A stretch of DNA of 64,000 nucleotides. Origin: Salinibacterium sp. ZJ70. GTDB lineage: Bacteria > Actinomycetota > Actinomycetes > Actinomycetales > Microbacteriaceae. A program made the translations under genes and the position numbers. The notes under the pieces were generated by a model. The model saw only the letters and a list, made by a program, of their open reading frames with translations, did no database searches and had not been told where the DNA came from. Shown here in pieces: positions 54,888 through 63,565 of this stretch (its first letter is position 1; every line of letters begins with the position of its first letter). The stretch is from NCBI RefSeq assembly GCF_011751865.2, contig NZ_CP061770.1:2108001-2172000 (forward strand), in the 5' to 3' direction.

Positions 54888-55859
54888 ATGAAGAAGTCCC
54901 TCACAGGGCTCGCGCTCGCGGGCGCTCTCGCGCTCGCCATGACCGGCTGCGCATCCGACACAGGCAGCGGAGGCGGAGGCGGCGGAGACGACGAACTCAT
55001 CACCGTCGGCTTCGCGCAGACGGGAGCCGAGTCCGGCTGGCGCAGCGCCAACACCGACTCCATGAAGGCGGCATTCTCGAAGGAGAACGGCTTCGAGCTG
55101 ATCTTCAACGCCGCCGACAACAAGCAGGAGGCGCAGATCCAGGCTGTCCGCAGCTTCATCAACCAGGGCGTCGACGCGATCGTCATCGCGCCGATCACCA
55201 CCGATGGCTGGGACGACGTGCTCAAGGAGGCCAAGGACGCCGACATCCCCGTCATCCTCGAAGACCGCACCGTCTCGGCGAGCGACGATCTCTACGCCAG
55301 CTGGGTCGGACTCGACTTCGAGGCCGAAGGTCGCACCGCCGGCGAGTGGGCTGTCGCCAACGCCGACGGCTCCAACCTCGTGATCCTCGAAGGCACCACG
55401 GGCTCCTCCGCCGCTCTCGACCGCGCCACCGGCTTCGCCGAGGCGATCGAAGGCTCGACCATCAACGTGCTCGACTCGCAGACGGGTGACTTCACTCGCG
55501 ACGGCGGCAAGAAGGTCATGGAGGGCTTCCTGCAGAAGTACGGCAACGAGATCAACCTGCTGTTCGCCCACAACGACGACATGGGTCTCGGAGCTCTCGA
55601 CGCGATCGAGGCTGCCGGACTCACGCCGGGCGTGGACATCAAGATCATCACGATCGACGCGGTGAAGGACGGCATGCAGGCCCTCGCCGACGGCAAGTTC
55701 AACTACATCGTCGAGTGCAACCCGCTCCTCGGTGAGAAGGCTGCCGACCTCGTGAAGAAGGTGCTCGCGGGCGAATCGGTCGACAAGCGCACGATCGTGC
55801 CCGACGGCGCATTCACGCAGGAGGATGCCATCGAGCTCCTCCCGACCCGTCCGTACTGA
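54888..55859 (+). CDS. Sugar ABC transporter substrate-binding lipoprotein, YtfQ-like
   Basis: A 323-residue periplasmic-binding-protein-fold lipoprotein; lipobox LAMTGC with Cys21. The mature protein closely follows YtfQ (galactofuranose-binding): ITVGFAQTGAESGWRSANT, QIQAVRSFINQGVDAIVIAPI, and NLLFAHNDDMGLGALDAIEAAGL. YtfQ relatives prefer furanose sugars; next to araBDA, L-arabinose is the most likely ligand (inference). GAGGAGG precedes the ATG. A UUCG-capped hairpin separates it from the ATPase gene, so it is probably made in excess. Confidence 0.92.
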   Translation: MKKSLTGLALAGALALAMTGCASDTGSGGGGGGDDELITVGFAQTGAESGWRSANTDSMKAAFSKENGFELIFNAADNKQEAQIQAVRSFINQGVDAIVIAPITTDGWDDVLKEAKDADIPVILEDRTVSASDDLYASWVGLDFEAEGRTAGEWAVANADGSNLVILEGTTGSSAALDRATGFAEAIEGSTINVLDSQTGDFTRDGGKKVMEGFLQKYGNEINLLFAHNDDMGLGALDAIEAAGLTPGVDIKIITIDAVKDGMQALADGKFNYIVECNPLLGEKAADLVKKVLAGESVDKRTIVPDGAFTQEDAIELLPTRPY

Positions 55860-55882
55860 TCCGGACCGTCTCGTAGAACCAC

Positions 55883-55912
55883 GTCGGGGGTCGGCTTCGG
55901 CCGGCCCCCGAC
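55883..55912 (+). terminator. UUCG-capped hairpin after the binding-protein gene
   Basis: A 13-bp stem (one G-T pair) from 55883-55895 and 55900-55912 is closed by TTCG with C-G closing base pair, the extra-stable cUUCGg tetraloop. It lies 23 bases after the stop and 21 before the ATPase start, where it could stabilise the upstream mRNA end or reduce read-through. Confidence 0.65.
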
Positions 55913-55933
55913 TCCCACCACGGAAGAAGCACC

Positions 55934-57511
55934 ATGACCGAGACCTCCGCCCCCGACACGGTCGTCGAGATGCGCGGCATCACCATCGATTTCCCCGGCG
56001 TGCGCGCCCTCGACCGCGTCGACTTCACGCTGCGTCGTGGCGAGATCCACAGCCTCATGGGCGAGAACGGTGCCGGCAAGTCGACCCTCATCAAGGCCCT
56101 CACAGGCGTCTACTCCACCACCGCAGGCACCATCACGGTCGGCGGCGAGGAGCGTGTCTTCCACGGCACCGCCGACGCGCAGTCGGCAGGCATCTCGACC
56201 GTGTACCAGGAGGTCAACCTCTGCACCAACCTCACGGTCGGCGAGAACGTCATGCTCGGCCACGAGGTGCGTCGCCCCTGGGGCATCGACTGGCGCGCCA
56301 CCCACCGCGAAGCCGCGCGCCACCTCGCGAGCCTCGGACTCGGCATCGACACCCGCTCGCCGCTCGGCAGCCACTCGATCGCCATCCAGCAGCTCGTCGC
56401 CATCAGCCGCGCGATGGTCACCGACTCCACCGTGCTCGTGCTCGACGAGCCCACCTCGAGCCTCGACCGCGGCGAGGTCGACCAGCTCTTCAGCATCATC
56501 CGCGACCTCCGGGACCGCGGCGTCGCGATCCTCTTCGTCTCGCACTTCCTCGACCAGGTGTACGAGATCTCCGATCGCCTCACGGTGCTGCGCAACGGCG
56601 CGCTCATCGGCGAGTACGGCGTCGACGAACTGCCCCGCGGAGAGCTCATCTCGAAGATGATCGGCCGCGAGCTCGACGAGCTCGACGCTCTCTCCCGCAG
56701 CTCCGAGCGCCAGATCGACCGCAGCGCTGAGCCGGTCATCCACGCGACCGGCATCGGCCGCAAGGGCGTGCTCGAACCCGCCGACCTCGAGGTGTACGAC
56801 AGCGAGGTCGTCGGCCTCGCGGGCCTCCTCGGCTCCGGCCGCACCGAGCTCGTGCGTCTGCTCGCAGGTGCGGAGCGCGCCGACACCGGCCGCATCGAGG
56901 TGCGCGGCGCCCCCGCCCGCATCACGAACCCGCGCCACGCCATCGACCACCGCATCGCGTTCTCGTCCGAGGACCGCCGCGCCGAGGGCGTCATCGGCGA
57001 CCTCACCGTGGCCGAGAACATCATCCTCGGCATCCAGGCCAAGCGCGGCGCGCTGCGCAAGATCCGAAAGGCCGAGCAGGACGCGATCGTCTCCGAGTAC
57101 ATCGAGGCGCTCGGTGTGCGTCCCGCGAACCCCAACGCGCTCATCCGCAACCTGTCGGGCGGCAACCAGCAGAAGGTGCTCCTCGCGCGCTGGCTTGCGA
57201 CGGCGCCGCAGCTCATCATCCTCGACGAGCCCACGCGCGGCATCGACGTCGGCGCGAAGGCCGACATCCAGCGCAAGGTCGCCGAGCTCAGCGCCCAGGG
57301 ACTCTCCGTCATCTTCATCTCGTCGGAGCTCGAGGAGGTCATCCGTCTCGCCCAGCGCATCGTCGTGCTGCGCGACCGGCGTAAGATCGGCGAACTCACC
57401 TCGCACGACATCGACGTCGACGATCTGGTCGCCTTCATCGCCGACGAGTCCACCACCACGACAGCTGAGGGCGTCGCCCTCGAAGCCGAGAGCCCGGAGA
57501 ACGCGGCATGA
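55934..57511 (+). CDS. Sugar ABC transporter ATP-binding protein 1 (YtfR/MglA-like, two NBDs)
   Basis: A 525-residue fused double ATPase. NBD1 has Walker A GENGAGKSTL, the Q-loop YQEVNLCTNLT and Walker B VLVLDEPTSSLD; NBD2 has the degenerate P-loop GLLGSGRTEL, SGGNQQKVLLARW and LIILDEPTRGIDVGAK. This is the standard carbohydrate-uptake (CUT2) ATPase. It precedes two permease genes with a four-base overlap. A second, paralogous ATPase gene lies at 59609. Confidence 0.93.
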   Translation: MTETSAPDTVVEMRGITIDFPGVRALDRVDFTLRRGEIHSLMGENGAGKSTLIKALTGVYSTTAGTITVGGEERVFHGTADAQSAGISTVYQEVNLCTNLTVGENVMLGHEVRRPWGIDWRATHREAARHLASLGLGIDTRSPLGSHSIAIQQLVAISRAMVTDSTVLVLDEPTSSLDRGEVDQLFSIIRDLRDRGVAILFVSHFLDQVYEISDRLTVLRNGALIGEYGVDELPRGELISKMIGRELDELDALSRSSERQIDRSAEPVIHATGIGRKGVLEPADLEVYDSEVVGLAGLLGSGRTELVRLLAGAERADTGRIEVRGAPARITNPRHAIDHRIAFSSEDRRAEGVIGDLTVAENIILGIQAKRGALRKIRKAEQDAIVSEYIEALGVRPANPNALIRNLSGGNQQKVLLARWLATAPQLIILDEPTRGIDVGAKADIQRKVAELSAQGLSVIFISSELEEVIRLAQRIVVLRDRRKIGELTSHDIDVDDLVAFIADESTTTTAEGVALEAESPENAA

Positions 57512-58536
57512 TCCACATCGTCAAGCACCGACTCTTCTGGCCGGTATGCGCCCTCATCGTCCTGATCATCGTGAACACCATCGCGCGGCCCTCGTTCATC
57601 GCCGTCACGGTGCAGAACGGCCAGCTCTACGGCCCGCTCATCGACATCCTGCGCAACAGCGCGCCGCTCATGCTCGTGGCCCTCGGCATGACGATCGTCA
57701 TCGCGACGCGCGGCATCGATCTCTCGGTCGGCGCGATCATGGCGGTCTCGGGCGCCGTGGCGCTCACCTTCATCTCGGGATCCGCGGATCCGAACTCGCT
57801 CGGCACCGTGCTCGTCGCGATCCTGCTGGGTGTCTCGGTGGCGCTCGTGCTGGGCGTCTGGAACGGATTCCTGGTCGCCGTCGTCGGTGTGCAGCCGATC
57901 ATCGCGACCCTCGTGCTGATGCTCGCGGGCCGCGGCATGGCCCTGCTCATCACGGGCGGTTTCATCACGACCATCAACTCGGCGCCCTACAAGTTCATGG
58001 CGCAGGGCTACGTGTTCGGGCTCCCGTTCGCGTTCTTCGTCTCGCTCGCGGCGATCCTGCTGGTCGCCTCCGCGCAGCGGCGCACGGCGCTCGGCGTGCT
58101 CACCGAGGCCGTCGGCATCAACCCAGAAGCGAGCCGCCTCGCGGGTGTCCGCTCGCGCGGCATCATCTGGGGCGCGTACGCGCTCAGCGGCCTGCTCGCC
58201 GGCTTCGCGGGTGTGCTCTACAGCTCGAACATCATGGCGGCCGATGCGAACGCGGCAGGCCTCTACATCGAGCTCGACGCGATCCTCGCCGTCGTGCTCG
58301 GCGGCACCTCGCTCATGGGCGGCAAGTTCTCGATCGCGGGCACCGTGATCGGCGTCTTCACCATCCAGACCCTGAAGTCCACGATCACGTTCCTGGGCGT
58401 TCCGCCCGCCGTGAGCCCCCTGTTCCTCGCGCTCGTCGTCGTGGCGGTCGTGCTCATCCAGTCGCCGCGGATGCGCGGCTGGATCGGCCGCTCGGCGAGC
58501 GCCTTCCGCCCCACCACCACGGAGGCCGCACGATGA
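57508..58536 (+). CDS. Sugar ABC transporter permease 1 (YtfT-like)
   Basis: A 342-residue CUT2 permease with eight to ten helices. The BPD_transp_2 pattern is clear in LGMTIVIATRGIDLSVGAIMA and LDAILAVVLGGTSLMGGKFSIAGTVIGV. It carries the sugar through the membrane together with the second permease, as in the YtfT/YjfF pair. ATG overlaps the ATPase stop and its own stop overlaps the next permease, each by four bases. Confidence 0.92.
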   Translation: MIHIVKHRLFWPVCALIVLIIVNTIARPSFIAVTVQNGQLYGPLIDILRNSAPLMLVALGMTIVIATRGIDLSVGAIMAVSGAVALTFISGSADPNSLGTVLVAILLGVSVALVLGVWNGFLVAVVGVQPIIATLVLMLAGRGMALLITGGFITTINSAPYKFMAQGYVFGLPFAFFVSLAAILLVASAQRRTALGVLTEAVGINPEASRLAGVRSRGIIWGAYALSGLLAGFAGVLYSSNIMAADANAAGLYIELDAILAVVLGGTSLMGGKFSIAGTVIGVFTIQTLKSTITFLGVPPAVSPLFLALVVVAVVLIQSPRMRGWIGRSASAFRPTTTEAAR

Positions 58537-59552
58537 CCGCCACCGCACCCGCCCTCTCGCGCCCCACGGTGCTCGCGAGCACAACCCGCTTCTTCGGGCG
58601 CCACGCGTCCTGGATCCCGGTGTTCGCCGCGCTCGCGATCCTGATCATCATCTTCGGTGCCGCGCAGGGCTACTTCGGCAACTTCCTCACGCCGCGGGTG
58701 ATCTCGTCGCTGCTGCTCGACAACGCGTACCTGTTCATCCTCGCGGTGGGCATGACCTTCGTGATCCTCACCGGCGGCATCGACCTCTCGGTCGGCGCGG
58801 TCATGGCGTTCACGGGGATGCTCGGCGCGAGCCTGCTGAGCCAGGGCGTGCCCGTGGGCGTCGTCGTGCCCACGATGATCGTCATCGGCGCCAGCATGGG
58901 CCTCGCGGTCGGCATCCTCGTGCACTACTTCGATGTGCAGCCCTTCATCGCCTCGCTCGCGGCGATGTTCGCCGCCCGCGGGCTCGCGTTCATGGTGAGC
59001 CTCGCCTCGATCAAGGTCCAGGATCCGGCGATCCTGTGGCTGCAGTCGACGCGCATCCAGGCGGCGCCGGGCAGCTGGTACATCACCCCGACCGGCATCA
59101 TCGCGCTGCTCGTGGTCGCCGCGGGTGCGCTCGTGCTCGCCTACACGCGCTTCGGCCGCACGATCTACGCGATCGGCGGCAACGAGCAGTCGGCGCGGCT
59201 CATGGGTCTGCCGGTGGCGCGCACGAAGATCCTCGCCTACGTCGTGAGCGGCATCTGCGCGGGTCTCGCGGGCGTCATCTTCACGGCGTACACGGGTGCC
59301 TCGTATCCGCTCAACGGCATCGGCACCGAGCTCGACACGATCGCCGCGGTCGTCATCGGGGGCACCCTGCTGACCGGTGGATCCGGGTACGTCGTCGGGT
59401 CGATGATCGGCGTGTTCGTGTACGGAACGATCAAGTCGGTCATCTCGTTCCTCGGAGCGGAGCAGTCGTGGACGCGCATCTCGATCGGGGCGCTTCTGCT
59501 GCTCTTCGTCGTCGTGCAGCGACTCATCGTCGCCCGGTCGAACCGGCGGTAG
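58533..59552 (+). CDS. Sugar ABC transporter permease 2 (YjfF-like)
   Basis: A 339-residue CUT2 permease. VGMTFVILTGGIDLSVGAVMAFTG and IAAVVIGGTLLTGGSGYVVGSMIGV are the matching family motifs; YAIGGNEQSARLMGLPVARTK is the cytoplasmic coupling loop. The presence of two distinct permeases supports the YtfQRT-YjfF type assignment. The ATG at 58533 overlaps permease 1; a long upstream open frame is a shadow. Confidence 0.92.
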   Translation: MTATAPALSRPTVLASTTRFFGRHASWIPVFAALAILIIIFGAAQGYFGNFLTPRVISSLLLDNAYLFILAVGMTFVILTGGIDLSVGAVMAFTGMLGASLLSQGVPVGVVVPTMIVIGASMGLAVGILVHYFDVQPFIASLAAMFAARGLAFMVSLASIKVQDPAILWLQSTRIQAAPGSWYITPTGIIALLVVAAGALVLAYTRFGRTIYAIGGNEQSARLMGLPVARTKILAYVVSGICAGLAGVIFTAYTGASYPLNGIGTELDTIAAVVIGGTLLTGGSGYVVGSMIGVFVYGTIKSVISFLGAEQSWTRISIGALLLLFVVVQRLIVARSNRR

Positions 59553-59608
59553 GCGTCATCGCCGCGCCGCGGCGCGCGGAGGGCCCCGACCACGGCAGGA
59601 TAGTCACC

Positions 59609-61141
59609 ATGGTCGACGAGACCCAACCCGTCATCGAGGTCGTGGACGCCACGGTGCGCTTTCCTGCCGAGCTCGCGCTGGACGCTGTCGACTTCCGGAT
59701 GTTCCCGGGCGAAGTGCACTCGCTCATGGGCGAGAACGGGGCAGGCAAGTCGACGCTCATCAAGGCGATCACGGGCGCGATCCCGCTCGATGAGGGCACC
59801 GTGAGGATGGATGGCGTGCCGCTGCGGCTGCGCACCCCGCACGACGCGCAGGCAGCTGGCATCTCGACCGTCTACCAGGAGATCGATCTGCTGCCGAACC
59901 TGTCGGTGGCGGAGAACATCTTCCTGGGGCGTGAGCCGCGGCGCCTCGGCGTGATCGACTGGTCGCGGATGCGCGGCGACGCGCGCGCGGTGCTCGCCGA
60001 CCTCGGGCTCGACGTCGATCCGGCTTCTCTGCTCGGCACCCACTCTCTCGCGGTGCAGCAGCTCGTCGCGATCGCCCGGGCGATCTCCACCGACGTGCGC
60101 GTGCTCATCCTCGACGAGCCCACCTCGAGCCTCGACCTCGACGAGGTCTCGGAGCTCTTCCGGGTGATCCGCGAGCTCACCGCGCGCGGGGTCGCGATCC
60201 TCTTCGTCTCGCACTTCCTCGACCAGGTGTACGAGATCTGCGACCGCGTCACGGTGCTGCGCGGCGGCCGGCTCGTGGGCGAGTACATGACCCGCGAGCT
60301 GCTGCGCATCGACCTCGTGCAGAAGATGCTCGGACGTGCGGCCTCCGACTACGCCGTGCGCGCGCGCGCCGAGACAGCGCCTTCCGTGCTCGCCGCGGAT
60401 GCCTCGGTGTTCGTCACCGCGCGCGGCGTCACCGTGCCCGGCGTCGCAGATGCGGATGTCGACCTCGTCGAAGGCGAGGTGCTGGGCGTCGCGGGGCTTC
60501 TGGGATCCGGCCGCACGGAGCTCGCGCGTGCGCTCACGGGGGTCGACTCGCTCACCTCGGGCATCATCCGGATCGCGGGTCGCGAGGCGCACCCGCGCAG
60601 TGCGCGGCAGGCGATCTCGCTCGGCGTCGTGTACTCCTCCGAGAATCGCCGCACCGACGGCATCATCAGCGAGCTGACCGTGCGCGAGAACATCACCCTC
60701 GCCCTGCAGGCCCAGCGCGGCATGTGGCGGCGCATCCCTGCGGCGCGCGAACGCGAACTCGCGGCGAGCTGGATCGACGCGCTCGACATCCGCCCCGCCG
60801 ACCCCGAGCGCGCGGCAGGCACGCTCTCGGGCGGCAACCAGCAGAAGGTGCTGCTGGCCCGTCTGCTCGCCCTCGCACCGCGCGCACTCGTGCTCGACGA
60901 GCCCACCCGCGGCATCGACGTGGGCGCGAAGGTCGAGATCCAGAACCTCGTGACCGAACTCGCCGACAACGGCCTCTCCGTGATGTTCGTCTCCGCCGAG
61001 CTCGAGGAGGTGCTGCGCGTCTCGGATCGCGTGCTCGTGCTGCGCAGCGGCGAGATCGTCTCGCAGCACGAGGCCGGCACCCTCACCGTCGACTCGCTGC
61101 TGGCCCTGGTCGCCCGCCCGGATGATGAGGGCACCGCGTGA
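59609..61141 (+). CDS. Sugar ABC transporter ATP-binding protein 2, paralogue of the first
   Basis: A 510-residue double-NBD ATPase, closely similar along its length to the one at 55934: Walker A GENGAGKSTL, Q-loop YQEIDLLPNLS, Walker B VLILDEPTSSLD, and in NBD2 GLLGSGRTEL and SGGNQQKVLLARL with LVLDEPTRGIDVGAK. All catalytic signatures are retained, so it does not look like a decaying copy. It has its own ribosome-binding site (AGGA) 56 bases after permease 2 and overlaps the LacI gene start by four bases. It may be an alternative ATPase for the same permeases or serve a transporter encoded elsewhere. Confidence 0.9.
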   Translation: MVDETQPVIEVVDATVRFPAELALDAVDFRMFPGEVHSLMGENGAGKSTLIKAITGAIPLDEGTVRMDGVPLRLRTPHDAQAAGISTVYQEIDLLPNLSVAENIFLGREPRRLGVIDWSRMRGDARAVLADLGLDVDPASLLGTHSLAVQQLVAIARAISTDVRVLILDEPTSSLDLDEVSELFRVIRELTARGVAILFVSHFLDQVYEICDRVTVLRGGRLVGEYMTRELLRIDLVQKMLGRAASDYAVRARAETAPSVLAADASVFVTARGVTVPGVADADVDLVEGEVLGVAGLLGSGRTELARALTGVDSLTSGIIRIAGREAHPRSARQAISLGVVYSSENRRTDGIISELTVRENITLALQAQRGMWRRIPAARERELAASWIDALDIRPADPERAAGTLSGGNQQKVLLARLLALAPRALVLDEPTRGIDVGAKVEIQNLVTELADNGLSVMFVSAELEEVLRVSDRVLVLRSGEIVSQHEAGTLTVDSLLALVARPDDEGTA

Positions 61142-62154
61142 GCTCGGACGACAAGACGGCTCCTCGCGCCGCCAACATCTTCGACGTCGCCCGCCTCGCG
61201 GGGGTGTCGCATCAGACGGTCTCGCGCGTTCTCAACGACCTCCCGAACGTGCGACCCGCGACACGCGCGCGCGTCGAGCACGCGATCGCGCAGCTGCGCT
61301 ACAGCCCCTCCCCCGCGGCACGGGCGCTCGTCACGCGACGCACCCGCACGATCGGCCTCATCTCCCCCGGCGTCTCCGATTACGGTCCCGCGTCGACGGC
61401 GATGCACTTCAACTTCGCGGCCCGCGCAGCGCGCTACAGCGTCGAGGCGATCAGCTCGCTCGACGAGGAGCCGTCGGCGATCCGCTCGGTGGTGGAAGCA
61501 CTCCTGCGACAGCGCGTCGACGCGATCGTGCTCATCGTGGCCGACATCGCGGTGCTCGATGTGGTGCGCGCGCTCGAGCTCTCGATTCCGCTCGTCGCGG
61601 TGGCCGCGTCGCCGCGACCGAGCCCGTTGACGGTGTCGATCGACCAGTACCGCGGCGCGCGTGCCGCTGTACGCCACCTTGCGGAGCTGGGGCACACGCG
61701 CATCCTGCACACCGCGGGGCCGGCCCGGAACCCGGACGCGGTGGAGCGCGAGCGCGGATGGCGCGACGAGCTGAGTGCGCGGCGCCTCGAGATCATCGAG
61801 CCAACGCGCGGCGACTGGTCGGCGGCGAGCGGCTTCGAGGTCGGCACGCACCTCGACATCCGCCCGGGAGACGCCCTCTTCTCGGCGAATGATCACATGG
61901 CGATCGGCCTGCTGTCGGCGTTCCGCGAGCGCGACATCGCCGTGCCGACGGATGTCAGCGTCGTGGGCTTCGACGACGTGCCCGAGGCGGGCTACCTGTA
62001 TCCGCCGCTCACGACGGTGCGGCAGGATTTCGCGGCGCTCGGCGGGCTCATCATGCAGAAGGTGCTGCTCGCGGTCGAGGATCCCGACACGATCACCGAG
62101 GACACCCCGCTGCCCACGAAGCTCGTGCTGCGCGCGTCGACGCGCAGCGTGTGA
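61138..62154 (+). CDS. LacI-family transcriptional regulator
   Basis: A 338-residue LacI/GalR protein. The helix-turn-helix and hinge helix are at residues 13-62 (NIFDVARLAGVSHQTVSRVL, then a YSPSPAARALVTRRT hinge), followed by a sugar-binding periplasmic-type domain with TRTIGLISPG and FSANDHMAIGLLSAF and VSVVGFDDVPEAGYLYPPLTTVRQD. It probably represses the arabinose locus and is released by L-arabinose or a phosphorylated product. GTG at 61138 overlaps the ATPase stop, so it is part of the operon it would control. Confidence 0.9.
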   Translation: MSSDDKTAPRAANIFDVARLAGVSHQTVSRVLNDLPNVRPATRARVEHAIAQLRYSPSPAARALVTRRTRTIGLISPGVSDYGPASTAMHFNFAARAARYSVEAISSLDEEPSAIRSVVEALLRQRVDAIVLIVADIAVLDVVRALELSIPLVAVAASPRPSPLTVSIDQYRGARAAVRHLAELGHTRILHTAGPARNPDAVERERGWRDELSARRLEIIEPTRGDWSAASGFEVGTHLDIRPGDALFSANDHMAIGLLSAFRERDIAVPTDVSVVGFDDVPEAGYLYPPLTTVRQDFAALGGLIMQKVLLAVEDPDTITEDTPLPTKLVLRASTRSV

Positions 62155-62166
62155 GACGCCGCTCGC

Positions 62167-62490
62167 TCAGAGGGCGAGGCGCTCTGCCACGAGCATGAGC
62201 GTGAGGCTCGCGACGAACACGATCGCCACCAGATCGAGCGCGAGAAGGGTGCTGCGAAGGCGGCCGCGCGGCGTCGAATGCCGCACGATGACCATGCCGC
62301 CGTAGAGGGTCGCGATCACGACGAGCGCCGTCCCCGGGATGCCCGTGGGGCCGAGGTTCTGAAGCGCGAGCGGAGCGATCGCGAGAAACGAGATCACCGT
62401 TGCGGCGCCGCCGGCGATGAGCCAGCGGGTGCCTGCCGGGATGGCGGTCGAACGCGCCCGCGTGGAAGCGGGGGACGTCACGTCGGGCAT
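62167..62490 (-). CDS. Small hypothetical membrane protein
   Basis: A 107-residue protein with a Ser/Thr/Arg-rich N-terminus of about 25 residues and three hydrophobic stretches (WLIAGGAATVISFLAIAPLAL, GTALVVIATLYGGMVIV, and a closing ALDLVAIVFVASLTLMLVA). No family recognised. ATG at 62490 was chosen; the longer frame lacks membrane-protein character upstream. It is convergent with the LacI gene. Confidence 0.65.
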   Translation of the reverse strand: MPDVTSPASTRARSTAIPAGTRWLIAGGAATVISFLAIAPLALQNLGPTGIPGTALVVIATLYGGMVIVRHSTPRGRLRSTLLALDLVAIVFVASLTLMLVAERLAL

Positions 62491-62539
62491 GGCTCCAGCA
62501 TGCGTCACTCCGCTGGGAGCGAGCCGCACGCTGGCTGTG

Positions 62540-63565
62540 TCAGGCGGTTGCGAGAACAGCCGCGCCGAGCGCGAGCAGCAGGATGACGAGCCACGACAGG
62601 CTCGCGGCGGCGAGCGCACGCCCGCCGGTGCGCACGAGACGCTCGAGCCGCAGGTTCGCGCCGATCGCGGCGAGCGCTGTCGCGAGCAGCACGGTGCGCA
62701 CGAGATCGACGGCCTCGACGACGCCCTCGGGAACCGGCACGACGGACCGCACGAGCACGAGCACCGCGAAGCCCACGATGAACAGGGGCACCACGGGAGG
62801 CAGATCCCCGCGCGCCTCGCCGCTGCGGCGGGTGCGGCGGCGCTCCGCGAGCGAGGCGACCGCGACCATCGGGGCGAGCATGAGCACGCGCGTGAGCTTC
62901 ACGACGACCGCCATCGCGAGCGCGACGGTGCCGGCGGTCTGGGCGGTCGCGACCACCTGCCCCACATCGTGCACGCTGGCACCCACCCACGCCCCGAAGA
63001 GCTCGGGCGGCAGCGGTGCACCGAGCGCCGCGGCCGCGGATGCCGCTGCCGGGAGCACGACGATCGCCGCCGTGCCGAACAGGGTGACGAGCGCCACGGG
63101 AGTCGCGCTGTCATCCGCGGACCCGGCGCGGCGCCTCGCGGCCGCCATCGCCCCGATCGCCGAGACGCCGCAGATCGAGAAACCGGCGGCGAGCAGCATG
63201 GGCTCGTCTCCCGGCAGCCGGAACGCGCGTGCGATTCCGTACGTCACCGCGAAGGCGAGCACCACGAGGACGACGATCGCGGCGACCCCGACCACCCCGA
63301 GCGCGGCGACATCCGCGAGCACGAGATCGAACCCCAGCAGCACGATCCCGACCCGCAGCAGTGTGCGTGCCGAGAACGCGGTGCCCGCACGCAGCGCCCC
63401 ATCGAGCATCTGCCGCACGACCGGGATGCTGCCGAGCGCGACGCCCAGCACGAACGCGAGGGAGAGCCACGGCACGGCCGGGACCGCAAGCGAGAGAGCC
63501 CACGCGAGAGCCGCGGCGCCGAGCATCGCGAGGACGCCCGGGAGGAGCGAACGGACGCGCGTCAC
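62540..63565 (-). CDS. YeiH/UPF0324-family putative sulfate exporter
   Basis: A 341-residue membrane protein with about ten helices. The UPF0324 (Cons_hypoth698) pattern is seen in LLRVGIVLLGFDLVLADVAALG, LLAAGFSICGVSAIGAMAAA and FGAWVGASVHDVGQVVAT. Function is only predicted for this family (anion export). GTG at 63565 overlaps the MFS stop by four bases; the frame is open far upstream as a shadow of the MFS gene. Confidence 0.88.
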   Translation of the reverse strand: MTRVRSLLPGVLAMLGAAALAWALSLAVPAVPWLSLAFVLGVALGSIPVVRQMLDGALRAGTAFSARTLLRVGIVLLGFDLVLADVAALGVVGVAAIVVLVVLAFAVTYGIARAFRLPGDEPMLLAAGFSICGVSAIGAMAAARRRAGSADDSATPVALVTLFGTAAIVVLPAAASAAAALGAPLPPELFGAWVGASVHDVGQVVATAQTAGTVALAMAVVVKLTRVLMLAPMVAVASLAERRRTRRSGEARGDLPPVVPLFIVGFAVLVLVRSVVPVPEGVVEAVDLVRTVLLATALAAIGANLRLERLVRTGGRALAAASLSWLVILLLALGAAVLATA

